Positions 33,566-46,223 of a stretch of 64,000 nucleotides of DNA are shown here, piece after piece (the stretch's first letter is position 1; each line of letters starts with the position of its first letter). The notes under the pieces were generated by a model. It had not been told where the DNA came from, did not search any database, and saw nothing but the letters and a program-made list of their open reading frames with translations. Source of the stretch: Methanolinea sp. (GTDB lineage: Archaea; Halobacteriota; Methanomicrobia; Methanomicrobiales; Methanospirillaceae); assembly GCA_030019395.1 (NCBI GenBank), contig JASEES010000001.1, forward strand, positions 1 to 64,000, in the 5' to 3' direction. The translations under genes and the position numbers were made by a program.

Positions 33566-36500
33566 TTGCACATCACCGAACTCGAGATTGATAATTTCAA
33601 GTCATTCATAAAAAAGACCAAAATCCCTTTTTACGAGGGTTTCTCTGTCATTTCGGGCCCAAATGGATCGGGTAAGAGCAATATCATCGATGCAATACTC
33701 TTTGTCCTTGCCCTTTCAACTTCCCGGACGCTCAGGGCAGAAAAACTGACTGACCTGATCAATCTCAACTCTGGCAGGAACAGCGCGGAAGTAACTCTTA
33801 CTTTCTCGGACGGGACGAAGATCCGGAGGCGTATCAAGCGGAGCCCGACCGGGTATTACAGCTACATCTACCTCAACGGACGCTTAAGCAAGCAGTCAGA
33901 GGTCAATGATCTCCTCGCCCGTCATGGCATCAAGCCTCACGGGTATAACGTGGTCATGCAGGGGGATATCACCCGGATCATCGAGATGAGTGACTTCGAG
34001 CGCAGGAAGATTATCGACGAAATTGCCGGGGTAGCCGAGTTTGACCAGAAGAAGGAACAGGCACTTTCCGAACTCGAGGTCGTGAGGGAGCGAATCGAGA
34101 GGGAAGAGCTCCTGCTCCGCGAGCTCTCCCAGAGACTCGAGGAACTGGCAAGGGAGAGGGAGCAGGCACTGCTTTACCGCCAGTGGCAGGAGACCCTGCA
34201 GCGTCTCGAAGGAATGCGGGTTGCCGCAACACTGCATGCCCGCGAACGCGACCTCGCTGCACTCTCGAGGGTCATAGAAGACGAACGCATCGCTCTCGAG
34301 AGGATTCACTCTGACAGGAGCCTCGAGGAGAACGAGATAGCCTACTTAAAAAAGGATCTCGAAGAGATAGATTCCCAGATTAACCAGAAGAGCGGTGCGG
34401 AGTATCTTCGCCTGATTGCAGATCTCGAGGAGGCAAAGGCAACAATCCGCCTTGCCGAACAGAGTATTGCCAGGGCAGGAAAGGAGAAGGAAGCCGGCCT
34501 CGAGGGGTTGTCCCGGGCATACATCGACCAGAAGAGGGCGGAGACCCGTGTCGCCGAATGTACCCAGGCGATCAGGGAGATGACCATCGATCGGACCAAC
34601 CTGGCCATGGAGGTCGCGACACTCACGGCGCAGGTCGGGAAGATCGAGGAGCAGATAAAGTCCCAGAGCCGCGATGCCGAGGGAGCACGTGACGAACTCT
34701 TCTCGCTCATGCAGGAAGTCGAGGCGAAGAAGGGAGAACGATCGACCCTCCTTCACCAGAAAGACATGCTCCTTGAGCGGAGCAGGATGAGGACATCAGA
34801 GAAGGAGCGACTGGAGGAACGCCTCGGGGCCCTTACACTCGAGTACCAGGAGAAGGACGAGGCAGTTGAAAGAAACCTTCAGGAGAAGGGCAGGCTCGAG
34901 AAGGAGAAGGCAGGTCTCGATCGGATCCTCTCCGACAGGGAAAGCAGTGTCTTTGCAAAAAGAACCTCCCTCGAAAGGTTGCGCGAAGAATTCAGGGAGT
35001 ACGAGCAGGAGGTCATCAGGCTCGAGGCACAGCAGCAGGTAAGGGGTGAGGCGGGAAGCAGGGCCCTTGAACCAATTCTCCGGATGGAGGGTGTTTATGG
35101 AACCATTGCACAGCTCGGACGTGCATCCCCCGAATACTCGACTGCGCTGAACGTGGCTGCCGGGTCAAAGCTGCATTACGTGGTGGTGAAAGATGATACG
35201 GTTGCAGCCCGTGCCATTGAGTTCCTCAAGGAACAGAAACTGGGAAGGGTAACGTTCCTTCCTCTCACGAAGTTGAAACCCCCTGACCTTCCACCGGTGA
35301 AGGAACCGGGCATGATTGGGTATGCCGTGGATATGCTCGAGTTCCCCCCGCAGTATGCCGCAGCCTTCCGCGTTGTTTTCGGGGGAACCGTTGTCATGCA
35401 GTCACTTGCACAGGCAAGGAAACTTATCGGCAAATACCGGATGGTGACAACAGAAGGCGAGCTCCTCGAGAAGAGCGGGGCTATGACCGGAGGATCATTC
35501 AGGAAACCCCCGAGGGGCTTTGGGGCAGCGGTCGAGGACGAGGTGGCACGCTTGCGTTCCCGCATGGAGAATCTGTCGGAAGAGATTGCGCAGGTTGAGG
35601 AGGAGATAAAGAGCGGCACCCGCGAGATAGAGGAACTGAGGACGAAGAGGGGTGAGATCGATGCTGAGATCTCGCGCCTTGCAATTGTGACAGAAGAAAT
35701 AACCCGTCGGGAAGAGGTTTTCCAGAGGGAGAAAACCCAGATCGGGGAAGCCATTTCCTCGCTCGAGGAAGAGATGCGGTCGGGCATAGCGGAACTTGCC
35801 GCACTCGAGGCTGCCCTGGACAGGATAACCGATACAGTTGCACAGACACAGAAGAAGATCGACCAGGTCAAGAAAAAGCTGGAGGACACCCAGATCCCTG
35901 CACTCTCGGAACAGCTCGAGAAGAAGAAGAGGGAGAGGGACGAGGCAGAGAGGCGCCTGCGGAACAAGGAATCTGATATCAATGACATGGCCAGGGAACG
36001 CCAGCACTTCTCCTCCCGGCTCGAGGAGCTCAAAGCCGAGATCGAGAGAATTTCAGCGAGAAATGCGGATATTGATCGCGAGATAGCCCTCTCTACGGAA
36101 CAGATTGAAGCAAACAAGGTAAAAATAGCCGGGATCGAGGAGCGGCAGAAACAGTTTTCAAGCGAACTCCAGGAACTTCGGGATCGCCATGACCGGGTAT
36201 CCCTTGCGATCAAGGAATCGGGTGAGAAGATACTTGCCCTGGATGCGACCGCCGAACGCCACAGGGTCCAGCTGGAGGCATTGAACGAGCGTTTCGTCGC
36301 CCTTTCCCGCGAGGTGGAAGATCTCCGGAGCCAGGCCGGAGACATGGATACCGATATGACACTCGAGGAGATCGAGGATGGCATTGCGAAAGCCGGGCTG
36401 GAGATACGTAAAATCGGGGCGGTCAACATGCTTGCCATCGAGGAGTACGAGCGCGTGGAAAAAAGGATCACCGAGCGGAACGAGAAAAAGGAGGTACTTT

Positions 36501-37006
36501 CCAGGGAGAGGGAGAACCTGCTCGAGCGGATAGAGCGTTTCGAAAAGATGAAGTTCGAGGCTTTCATGACTGCTTTTCGCGCAATCGACGCTAACTTCCG
36601 CGAGATATTCGCCCGTCTGACGAGCGGGAGCGGCCATCTGGTCCTGGAAAACGAGGAAGATCCTTTCTCCGGCGGATTATCCTTTGCCGTCCAGCCCCGC
36701 GACAAGCCCGTGCACCTCCTCTCCGCGCTGTCCGGAGGCGAGAAGTCACTGACCACGCTGGCTTTCATCTTCTCCATACAGCAGTACATCCCGGCGCCAT
36801 TCTACGCGTTTGACGAGGTGGACATGTCACTCGACGGGTCGAACGTGGAGAGGATTGCAACAATGATCCGCGAGCTTGCACAAACATCGCAGTTCATCAT
36901 TGTCTCGCTGCGCAAACCCATGATCGAGGGTGCTGACCGGATCCTCGGGGTCACGCTCCTTCCCGACAAGAGCAGTTTTGTCACAGGGATCAAGTCCCAT
37001 GCCTGA
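33566..37006 (+). CDS. smc: Chromosome segregation ATPase SMC
   Basis: 1146-aa condensin motor. Walker A GPNGSGKSN near residues 32-40, long coiled coils either side of a hinge at about 500-650 (LEPILRMEGVYGTIAQLG to MTGGSFRKPPRGFG), ABC signature LSGGEKSL near 1055 and Walker B FYAFDEVDMSLD near 1078. The start is TTG at 33566 (MHITELEIDNFKSF), the family's N-terminus, with TGATCC just before. It overlaps scpA by 8 bases. Confidence 0.97.
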   Translation: MHITELEIDNFKSFIKKTKIPFYEGFSVISGPNGSGKSNIIDAILFVLALSTSRTLRAEKLTDLINLNSGRNSAEVTLTFSDGTKIRRRIKRSPTGYYSYIYLNGRLSKQSEVNDLLARHGIKPHGYNVVMQGDITRIIEMSDFERRKIIDEIAGVAEFDQKKEQALSELEVVRERIEREELLLRELSQRLEELAREREQALLYRQWQETLQRLEGMRVAATLHARERDLAALSRVIEDERIALERIHSDRSLEENEIAYLKKDLEEIDSQINQKSGAEYLRLIADLEEAKATIRLAEQSIARAGKEKEAGLEGLSRAYIDQKRAETRVAECTQAIREMTIDRTNLAMEVATLTAQVGKIEEQIKSQSRDAEGARDELFSLMQEVEAKKGERSTLLHQKDMLLERSRMRTSEKERLEERLGALTLEYQEKDEAVERNLQEKGRLEKEKAGLDRILSDRESSVFAKRTSLERLREEFREYEQEVIRLEAQQQVRGEAGSRALEPILRMEGVYGTIAQLGRASPEYSTALNVAAGSKLHYVVVKDDTVAARAIEFLKEQKLGRVTFLPLTKLKPPDLPPVKEPGMIGYAVDMLEFPPQYAAAFRVVFGGTVVMQSLAQARKLIGKYRMVTTEGELLEKSGAMTGGSFRKPPRGFGAAVEDEVARLRSRMENLSEEIAQVEEEIKSGTREIEELRTKRGEIDAEISRLAIVTEEITRREEVFQREKTQIGEAISSLEEEMRSGIAELAALEAALDRITDTVAQTQKKIDQVKKKLEDTQIPALSEQLEKKKRERDEAERRLRNKESDINDMARERQHFSSRLEELKAEIERISARNADIDREIALSTEQIEANKVKIAGIEERQKQFSSELQELRDRHDRVSLAIKESGEKILALDATAERHRVQLEALNERFVALSREVEDLRSQAGDMDTDMTLEEIEDGIAKAGLEIRKIGAVNMLAIEEYERVEKRITERNEKKEVLSRERENLLERIERFEKMKFEAFMTAFRAIDANFREIFARLTSGSGHLVLENEEDPFSGGLSFAVQPRDKPVHLLSALSGGEKSLTTLAFIFSIQQYIPAPFYAFDEVDMSLDGSNVERIATMIRELAQTSQFIIVSLRKPMIEGADRILGVTLLPDKSSFVTGIKSHA

Positions 37007-37739
37007 GGAACCTGTCGAGATACTGGTGCAGATGGCAGAGAGGGGTGAGATAGACCCCTGGAACATCGATATCGTGGAGGTCACCGACAGGTTCCTCCAG
37101 GAGCTCGAACGTCGAAAGGAACTGGATCTCCGGATATCGGGAAGGACCCTCTTTTATGCAGCACTCCTCCTCAGGATGAAGTCAGAGTACCTGGAAGAGG
37201 CAGGACTTCCCGGGGAGGAGGACTACGACGAGGGAGGCGCTGACGAAGAGGACAGTTTCAGGTTCGATGAAGATATCGAAGCCGGAGAAAATGTCCTTGG
37301 ACCAATAGAACGTCTCGAGCGTGAGATCAAGCGGAGGCTGGACAGGAAACAGCTGCGAAAACGCCCGATCACCCTTTTTGAGCTGATCCTCGAACTCAAG
37401 GCTGCGGAGAGGGAGCAGAGACGCCGGCAGAGGTTCATCCACGGGTTTGACCCGACACTCATCGAAGTGGATGATGTCGTTGGCATCGCGCATGATGAAG
37501 GATACCGTGATGCTGCGCACGACATTCTTGACCAGTACGGGGAGAGGATCGAGCGGGAGGGTGTGATGACGCTCGAAGAAATCGCAGCGCTGATGGGAAA
37601 AAAAATCATCGATGTGTATATCCCTCTCCTCTACCTCATGTTCGAGGAGAAGATTCTCCTCTGGCAGGAGGAGTTCTTCGGCCAGGTTTTTGTCGGCATC
37701 CGGGGCGCGCAGGACTCTGTTGTCCCGGAACAGTCATGA
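36999..37739 (+). CDS. scpA: Segregation and condensation protein ScpA (kleisin)
   Basis: Kleisin linking the SMC heads. 246 aa: EILVQMAERGEIDPWNIDIV and FLQELERRKELDLRISGRTL at the N-terminal SMC-neck-binding domain, an acidic middle (EEDYDEGGADEEDSFRFDED), and a winged-helix C-terminus (VMTLEEIAALMGKKIIDVYI). The ATG at 36999 overlaps the smc stop (ATGCCTGA). No scpB follows; it may be elsewhere. Confidence 0.93.
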   Translation: MPEEPVEILVQMAERGEIDPWNIDIVEVTDRFLQELERRKELDLRISGRTLFYAALLLRMKSEYLEEAGLPGEEDYDEGGADEEDSFRFDEDIEAGENVLGPIERLEREIKRRLDRKQLRKRPITLFELILELKAAEREQRRRQRFIHGFDPTLIEVDDVVGIAHDEGYRDAAHDILDQYGERIEREGVMTLEEIAALMGKKIIDVYIPLLYLMFEEKILLWQEEFFGQVFVGIRGAQDSVVPEQS

Positions 37740-38013
37740 GACCCTGTGATGCGGGGTCCATTTGATGTCCGGTTTCAACGGATATCAGGAAGGGTACCGT
37801 TCGCGCGTTCCTGTTTATATTTCCCGGGAGGATCCCCTGAAAAAATTGATATAAGAGGGGAGATAACATTGGTATCTCATATCATGTGAAGAACAGGAAG
37901 ACGCGAACAGTCCTGTTCCGAGAAATGAGGCCGGGAAATTTGTTCAATCCGGTACGCGATGCAACGATCGCGGGGGTTGGATCGATCGTCTCCCGGGAGG
38001 TATGGTAACCTTT

Positions 38014-38040
38014 GAAATCAGCCTGATAGTGGCTGATTTC
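38014..38040. repeat. Perfect 10-bp inverted repeat just upstream of the rRNA promoter
   Basis: GAAATCAGCC and GGCTGATTTC flank a 7-base loop (TGATAGT). It ends 25 bases before the TATA box at 38066 and lacks a following T-run. It is either an operator-like site or a hairpin in a transcript from an upstream promoter. Confidence 0.6.
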
Positions 38041-38065
38041 CCTTGGATATGATCCGGGGAAAAAA

Positions 38066-38077
38066 GGTTAAATATCT
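38066..38077 (+). promoter_or_regulatory. Main rRNA promoter (BRE plus TATA)
   Basis: A purine-rich BRE-like AAAAAAGG is followed by TTAAATAT. A start near 38098 is predicted, about 137 bases before mature 16S. Confidence 0.55.
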
Positions 38078-38108
38078 ACAAGACCTATGTTATTACCCTC
38101 TGTGATGG

Positions 38109-38148
38109 AGAACCAAGCACGGCAGCACTCGTGCTGACCATTGGTTCT
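38109..38148 (+). other. Stable hairpin in the 16S leader
   Basis: The outer stem AGAACCAA/TTGGTTCT (8 bp) encloses an inner hairpin CAGCAC-TC-GTGCTG (6 bp). It lies at the predicted 5' end of the pre-rRNA, upstream of the 16S processing stem. Confidence 0.6.
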
Positions 38149-38174
38149 GACGTTGGTACTGGCAATGCGGAAAT

Positions 38175-38199
38175 TTGTTTGGTAACCGCTAATTCCTCG
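38175..38199 (+). other. 5' arm of the 16S processing stem
   Basis: TTTGTTTGGTAACCGCTAATTCCTCG pairs, with G-U pairs and a bulge, with CGGGGAGCGGTTGCCGAACAGA at 39713-39734 downstream of 16S. Such stems carry the bulge-helix-bulge cut by the archaeal splicing endonuclease. Confidence 0.65.
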
Positions 38200-38234
38200 A
38201 AGTAAGCGATAATAGTGTGCCAAGTTGATCGAGA

Positions 38235-39702
<1,468 letters not shown>

Positions 39703-39765
39703 ACGATTATTTCGGGGAGCGGTTGCCGAACAGACTGCACAATTGCCGGTGCCGACAAGGACAGA

Positions 39766-39838
39766 GGGCTCATAGCTCAGCCGGAAGAGCGCGGCGTTTG
39801 CAACGCCGAGGCCATGGGTTCAAATCCCATTGAGTCCA
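39766..39838 (+). tRNA. tRNA-Ala (UGC anticodon) in the 16S-23S spacer
   Basis: Acceptor strands GGGCTCA and TGAGTCC with discriminator A; anticodon arm GGCGT-TTGCAAC-GCC, anticodon TGC; T arm ATGGG-TTCAAAT-CCCAT. The single spacer tRNA-Ala is the common euryarchaeal arrangement. Confidence 0.97.
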
Positions 39839-39960
39839 CTGCCGTGAAGGGAGATCCTTTGCGGGTTTGATGCACCTGGAGATGCGAGTCACCAGGGAAG
39901 GGCTGAAGGTCATACTGACCTGAAGATGCCGTGTACAGGTTTGCACCAAGGACGTTACAT

Positions 39961-39979
39961 GGGTTTGACGGAGCACTGG
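39961..39979 (+). other. 5' arm of the 23S processing stem
   Basis: GGGTTTGACGGAGCACTGG pairs with CCAGTGCTC and GTCAAACCC at 42882-42905, separated there by a short internal loop (gcactC), giving a bulge-helix-bulge type structure around 23S. Confidence 0.7.
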
Positions 39980-39980
39980 A

Positions 39981-42880
<2,900 letters not shown>

Positions 42881-42979
42881 CCCAGTGCTCGCACTCGTCA
42901 AACCCAGACGAAATCCTTGTGTGCAAACCAATAAGCCTTATGTGCTATTCTGACGAATAAAATAGGGCCAAGCACGGCT

Positions 42980-43051
42980 GCCAAGGTGGCGGAGCGGCTA
43001 CGCGGTTGACTGCAGATCAACTACACTCCGGTTCAAATCCGGACCTTGGCT
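42980..43051 (+). tRNA. tRNA-Cys (GCA anticodon)
   Basis: Acceptor strands GCCAAGG and CCTTGGC, discriminator T; anticodon arm GTTGA-CTGCAGA-TCAAC gives GCA; T arm TCCGG-TTCAAAT-CCGGA. It lies between 23S and 5S and is likely part of the rRNA transcript. Confidence 0.96.
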
Positions 43052-43053
43052 TT

Positions 43054-43182
43054 GGGTGATGGCGGCCACAGCAGTCGGGAAACACCTGGACTCATTCCGA
43101 ACCCAGCAGTTAAGCCGACTCACGTAGGCTGTTGTACTGAGGTACGCGAGTCCTCGGGAAGCATCCTTCGCTGCCATCACCC
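43054..43182 (+). rRNA. rrf: 5S ribosomal RNA
   Basis: Terminal strands GGGTGATGGCGGC and GCTGCCATCACCC pair (helix I). The loop B/C segment ATTCCGAACCCAGCAGTTAAG is the 5S signature. It follows tRNA-Cys with almost no spacer. Exact ends are approximate. Confidence 0.93.
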
Positions 43183-43564
43183 TTCTTGCTTTTCAAACTG
43201 TTTACCGGAGAGCGGATGCTTTTTTTATCTCAATTGTATCGTTCCGATGGATACCGGCAGGCTTGGCGGGATCCGTGATAGAATCATTTCTTCAGGCAAT
43301 ATGAAAGAGAATCTGAAAAATGAAAAATTGAAGGAAAATCTCATTTTAAGTCACATAATTATCAAATCAGAGTATAGCGAATAGATATTTACAATTGTAC
43401 GTGATGAAGAAAAATATCACTCCATGACAACACCCATTAATCTTCAAGGGTGATAATCGCAGGTAATTCTGACAGGATATGCATCCATTCATTCTTCACT
43501 TTGGCACCACATTCTCTCCTTTTTATATAGTCTCATTTCGATTTCATGAGTAGGATCAGATAAT
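43183..43564. other. AT-rich spacer after the rRNA operon
   Basis: 382 bases with no convincing gene. T-runs at 43183-43193 and 43219-43227 could end the rRNA transcript. The base composition is clearly more AT-rich than the surrounding genes and marks the left edge of a decayed segment. TTTTATATAG at 43521-43530 is a TATA candidate for the next gene. Confidence 0.5.
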
Positions 43565-44245
43565 ATGCTCCCCCGAGTCATTCTCCATAGCGCGACAAGC
43601 CTGGACGGTCGTATCACGGACTTTCCCGCCAATCCCGATTTGTATTATGCCCTCGCGGCGACCTGGAACCCTGATGTTGTTCTCTTTGGCAGTGAAACGA
43701 TACTTGCAGCGTTACGGGACAATCCTTCTCTCGCCGTGCCTTCAGAGCATGAAGAAATTTTCAGACCACCGGAAGGTACCAATGATACCCGTCCTCTCAT
43801 GGTCATTGCCGACAGCCGGGGGAGAGTGAGGTGCTGGGATGCTATTCGGAGATGGCCGTACATGCGGGATCTTCTTGCGTTCTGTTCATCCGCGACCCCG
43901 AAGGATTATTTTTCCTACCTCGAAGAGCAAAAAATTCCGGCGATTGTTGCCGGCAAAGACCGGATTGATATGCGGGGGCCCCTCGGGATGTAGAGCTTCC
44001 AATATGGAGTTGAGACTGTCCGCGTCGACAGCGGGGGGACGCTCAACAGTGTGCTCCTTGCAGCAGGCGTTGTCGATGAGGTGAGCGTGCTCATCCATCC
44101 CTTCCTTGCCGGGGGCAGATCGGAGTTGACAATGTTCGATCCGGGAAAGGCAGGATTCCCTGATCTCCAAATCCCACTCACCCATATTAAAACCGGGATG
44201 GTGGGGGATGGTATTATCTGGGCCAGATATTCGGTTCAGAAATAG
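43565..44245 (+). pseudogene. RibD C-terminal/dihydrofolate reductase-family gene interrupted by in-frame TAG
   Basis: The reading frame runs MLPRVILHSATSLDGRITDF, through VVLFGSETILAALRDNPSL and PLMVIADSRGRVRCWDAIRR, to IVAGKDRIDMRGPLGM, then TAG at 43991-43993. Without any frame change it continues SFQYGVETVRVDSGGTLNSV, then LLAAGVVDEVSVLIHPFLAG, and ends at a TAA-type stop at 44245 after YSVQK. The whole 227-codon frame matches the length of reductases acting on pteridine or riboflavin precursors, and the NADPH motif DSGGTLN lies after the TAG. Possible reasons are a nonsense mutation, two compensating small indels around 43988-44000, a sequencing error, or readthrough. It lies next to an IS remnant, favouring decay. 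Confidence 0.75.
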
Positions 44246-44326
44246 TGTATGGAAGTTGCATGGGTAAATTTGGAAATTCATTACCCCTAAGCAACAGGTA
44301 CATCTTCATTAATTATGGCCGGATGA

Positions 44327-45045
44327 ATGAACCTTGTAAAACTCATCCAATACACGAATGACGAAGATAGTAGAGACCTATTCGAGGAAACAGGGAATCC
44401 TTTAACCATATAACTCTTCGATCGTGATACGACAGTACGAGAAAATGCAAATAACGGGATTGGCCTGGAACACTGTTTAAAACATCCATTCACGAATCAC
44501 GAGAACATTATTCATGATCGATTTGGAATGCAGCCTAATTCTCCGGGGAGATTGAAAGGGATGAACGGGGACTTCGGCAGGAGACGAAGAAGAAAGTGTG
44601 GACGGGGTGCAGCGGGAAAGATTTATGTTTTCGGCATTCTGGAACGAGGAAAAAAGGTGAATGTGGAGGTCGCAGCCGATATCCGGGGTGATACTTTTCT
44701 GGAACTGGTTTTCTATAAGGTGAAACGAGGGAATCTCATCCATATCGATTAATTTCAAAGTTACAATGGACTGGTTCCTTTAGGTTCAAAAAACGGAGAA
44801 TCGATCATGGAAAAAAAAATTCGCCAATGGAAAAGAGTGCATCAACGAAATCGAGGGGGAGATGGGCATTCGCGAAGGAACGGTTGTTGAAATATCATGG
44901 TGTAGATGCTGAATCATTCCTTCTACCTCAAAGAATCGGAGTTCCGGTATACCCATCTTGACTGAGATATTTTTGAGGATATTGTCGACGTCCTGGCTGG
45001 ATAGAGTCACGTGGGTAAAACTGAGTAAATCGCCTGAATTTTTTT
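44327..45045 (+). mobile_element. Degraded IS1595-family (ISXO2-like) transposase
   Basis: Fragments in order along the plus strand match the family. An N-terminus MNLVKLIQYTNDEDSRDLFE at 44327 soon meets a stop. A DDE-core piece at about 44560-44752 reads NGDFGRRRRRKCGRGAAGKI, YVFGILERGKKVNVEVAADI and KRGNLIHID. A C-terminal piece from about 44815 reads FANGKECINEIEG and, after a frameshift, RLLKYHGVDAESF and ESEFRYTHLD followed by TGA. The N-terminal zinc ribbon and part of the core are missing and several stops and frameshifts exist. Terminal inverted repeats were not identified. Confidence 0.75.
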
Positions 45046-45082
45046 CGCATCTCAATCGAGGGAAAATGATTCAGGTAGTTCA

Positions 45083-45769
45083 TCAATAGCTATCCTGTGG
45101 TGGGAAAACACCCGTACATTCCGCAGTTCCTCCCGTAAATCTCTCCAGATACCCTGAGCACAGGCGGTATGCTCCGATTACCTTTTCCGGGGATACCCCC
45201 GGCACACCGCAGGTTACGAGATGGATGTTTTTCGTTTCCCGGGTTACTTTGGTCGCATCCGAGTCCCTGTAGGGATAAACCGCGATGACACTCCTGCCAT
45301 CGTCAATGACGACCTGGTTCTGACGGAGCAGGATGGGTTTTGGCATCCCTATGCCCAGAAACTCTTCCCCTTCCCGGGCAAATCTCATGGTGAGATCCCC
45401 CTCCAGCCTGTCCGCGTCAAATGCCGCAATCGGGATGCCAGTTTCGGCTGATGCAAGGTTGTACATGTTCACGACCGGGTTGATCAGGGGGAGATCCTTT
45501 CCGGACAGGATCCTCCTGACGAGTGCTTCTGATGCAGGACGTGTCTTCGTAGGGTCTACCCCGACTCTCCAGAAGAAATCCCGGTATGCCCTGAAGAGGG
45601 GGTCGTCCTTTACCTGTTCCAGGGTATAGCGGGACCGTATCCTGATTACGATCTCTTCCCTGAGTGCATTGAACCGGGGGATTTCTCCTGTATTATCGAT
45701 GGACCTGATCGTCCCTTCGACAACACAGAGACCGGGAAAGGCGGCCGGTATATCCTTGTGAAAGTCCAT
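45083..45769 (-). CDS. B3/B4 domain protein (PheRS beta-like tRNA-binding/editing fold)
   Basis: 228 aa resembling the B3/B4 domain of phenylalanyl-tRNA synthetase beta chain: DDPLFRAYRDFFWRVGVDPT, KTRPASEALVRRILSGKDLP, LINPVVNMYNLASAETGIPI and AAFDADRLEGDLTMRFA. The stand-alone family occurs in bacteria and archaea. A trans-editing or tRNA/amino-acid-binding role is inferred, not shown. The gene borders the decayed IS segment but is itself intact and of normal composition. Confidence 0.85.
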   Translation of the reverse strand: MDFHKDIPAAFPGLCVVEGTIRSIDNTGEIPRFNALREEIVIRIRSRYTLEQVKDDPLFRAYRDFFWRVGVDPTKTRPASEALVRRILSGKDLPLINPVVNMYNLASAETGIPIAAFDADRLEGDLTMRFAREGEEFLGIGMPKPILLRQNQVVIDDGRSVIAVYPYRDSDATKVTRETKNIHLVTCGVPGVSPEKVIGAYRLCSGYLERFTGGTAECTGVFPPQDSY

Positions 45770-45954
45770 GCATACCTTCTCTGAATTGTGCTAAAAATAC
45801 TGTTCTGTTCTGATGAGTGATGATGGGGTTAGAAAATATTGATTCACCTTCCGATTCTTCACGGATTAATCAAAAATTCAGGGAACAGTTTTTTATGTTA
45901 AATTGCCCGGTCCTTTCCTCTTCTTCCAATCATGAAATCACGATGAAAGGAGCG

Positions 45955-45969
45955 TTATTTTTATATTGG
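45955..45969 (+). promoter_or_regulatory. TATA element of the YHS gene
   Basis: TTATTTTTATATTGG about 50 bases before the ATG at 46017, with AGAGAGGTG as ribosome site in the leader. The preceding 180 bases (from 45770) show no gene. Confidence 0.45.
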
Positions 45970-46016
45970 TTATCAGATAATATAACGCCCGGAATAAAAG
46001 AGAGAGGTGCAGGGAA

Positions 46017-46199
46017 ATGCCAACTGATCCTGTCTGTTACATGGTAGTCGACGAGGATGAAGCGACCATCCGGAGTTCATACCGTGGGCAGGAATTCTTC
46101 TTCTGCTCGGAGTTCTGCAAAAAGAAGTTTGAGGAAGATCCTGCCCGGTATGCCAGACTTGCCCGGTCACTGGATATCGGGCCTGATATCAGCTGTTAG
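46017..46199 (+). CDS. YHS-domain metal-binding protein
   Basis: 60 aa consisting of one YHS/TRASH-like domain: DPVCYMVV, YRGQEFFFCSEFCKKKFEED and PARYARL. The CX~30-FCSxxC cysteines bind a soft metal such as copper or another thiophilic ion in related proteins. No transporter lies beside it, so the partner is unknown. A good ribosome site (GAGAGGTG) precedes the ATG. Confidence 0.88.
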   Translation: MPTDPVCYMVVDEDEATIRSSYRGQEFFFCSEFCKKKFEEDPARYARLARSLDIGPDISC

Positions 46200-46223
46200 G
46201 AATATCTCCCCCTTTTCGGGCTC

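Larger units (their letters stand above)
37740..38234 (+). promoter_or_regulatory. rRNA operon upstream region and 5' leader
   Basis: 495 bases between scpA and 16S with no gene. It holds several TATA-like elements (TTTATATTT near 37814, TTGATATAAGA near 37847, and the strongest at 38066) and inverted repeats at 37891-37918 (GAACAGGA/TCCTGTTC), 38014-38040 and 38109-38148. Tandem promoters are common for archaeal rRNA operons. The segment 38175-38199 is the 5' arm of the 16S processing stem. Confidence 0.6.

Noticed and set aside
35176-36789. 537-codon minus-strand frame opposite smc
   Set aside because: Extremely Ser/Arg-rich translation with no motif; it mirrors the coiled-coil codons of SMC, which is clearly the real gene.
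43046-43384. 112-codon frame covering the 5S gene
   Set aside because: It lies mostly on 5S rRNA and an AT-rich spacer; the translation is meaningless.
44786-45055. 89-codon minus-strand frame
   Set aside because: The plus strand here reads as the C-terminal remnant of an IS1595 transposase.
45817-46047. 76-codon plus-strand frame ahead of the YHS gene
   Set aside because: It overlaps the YHS promoter and start codon and has no family resemblance.
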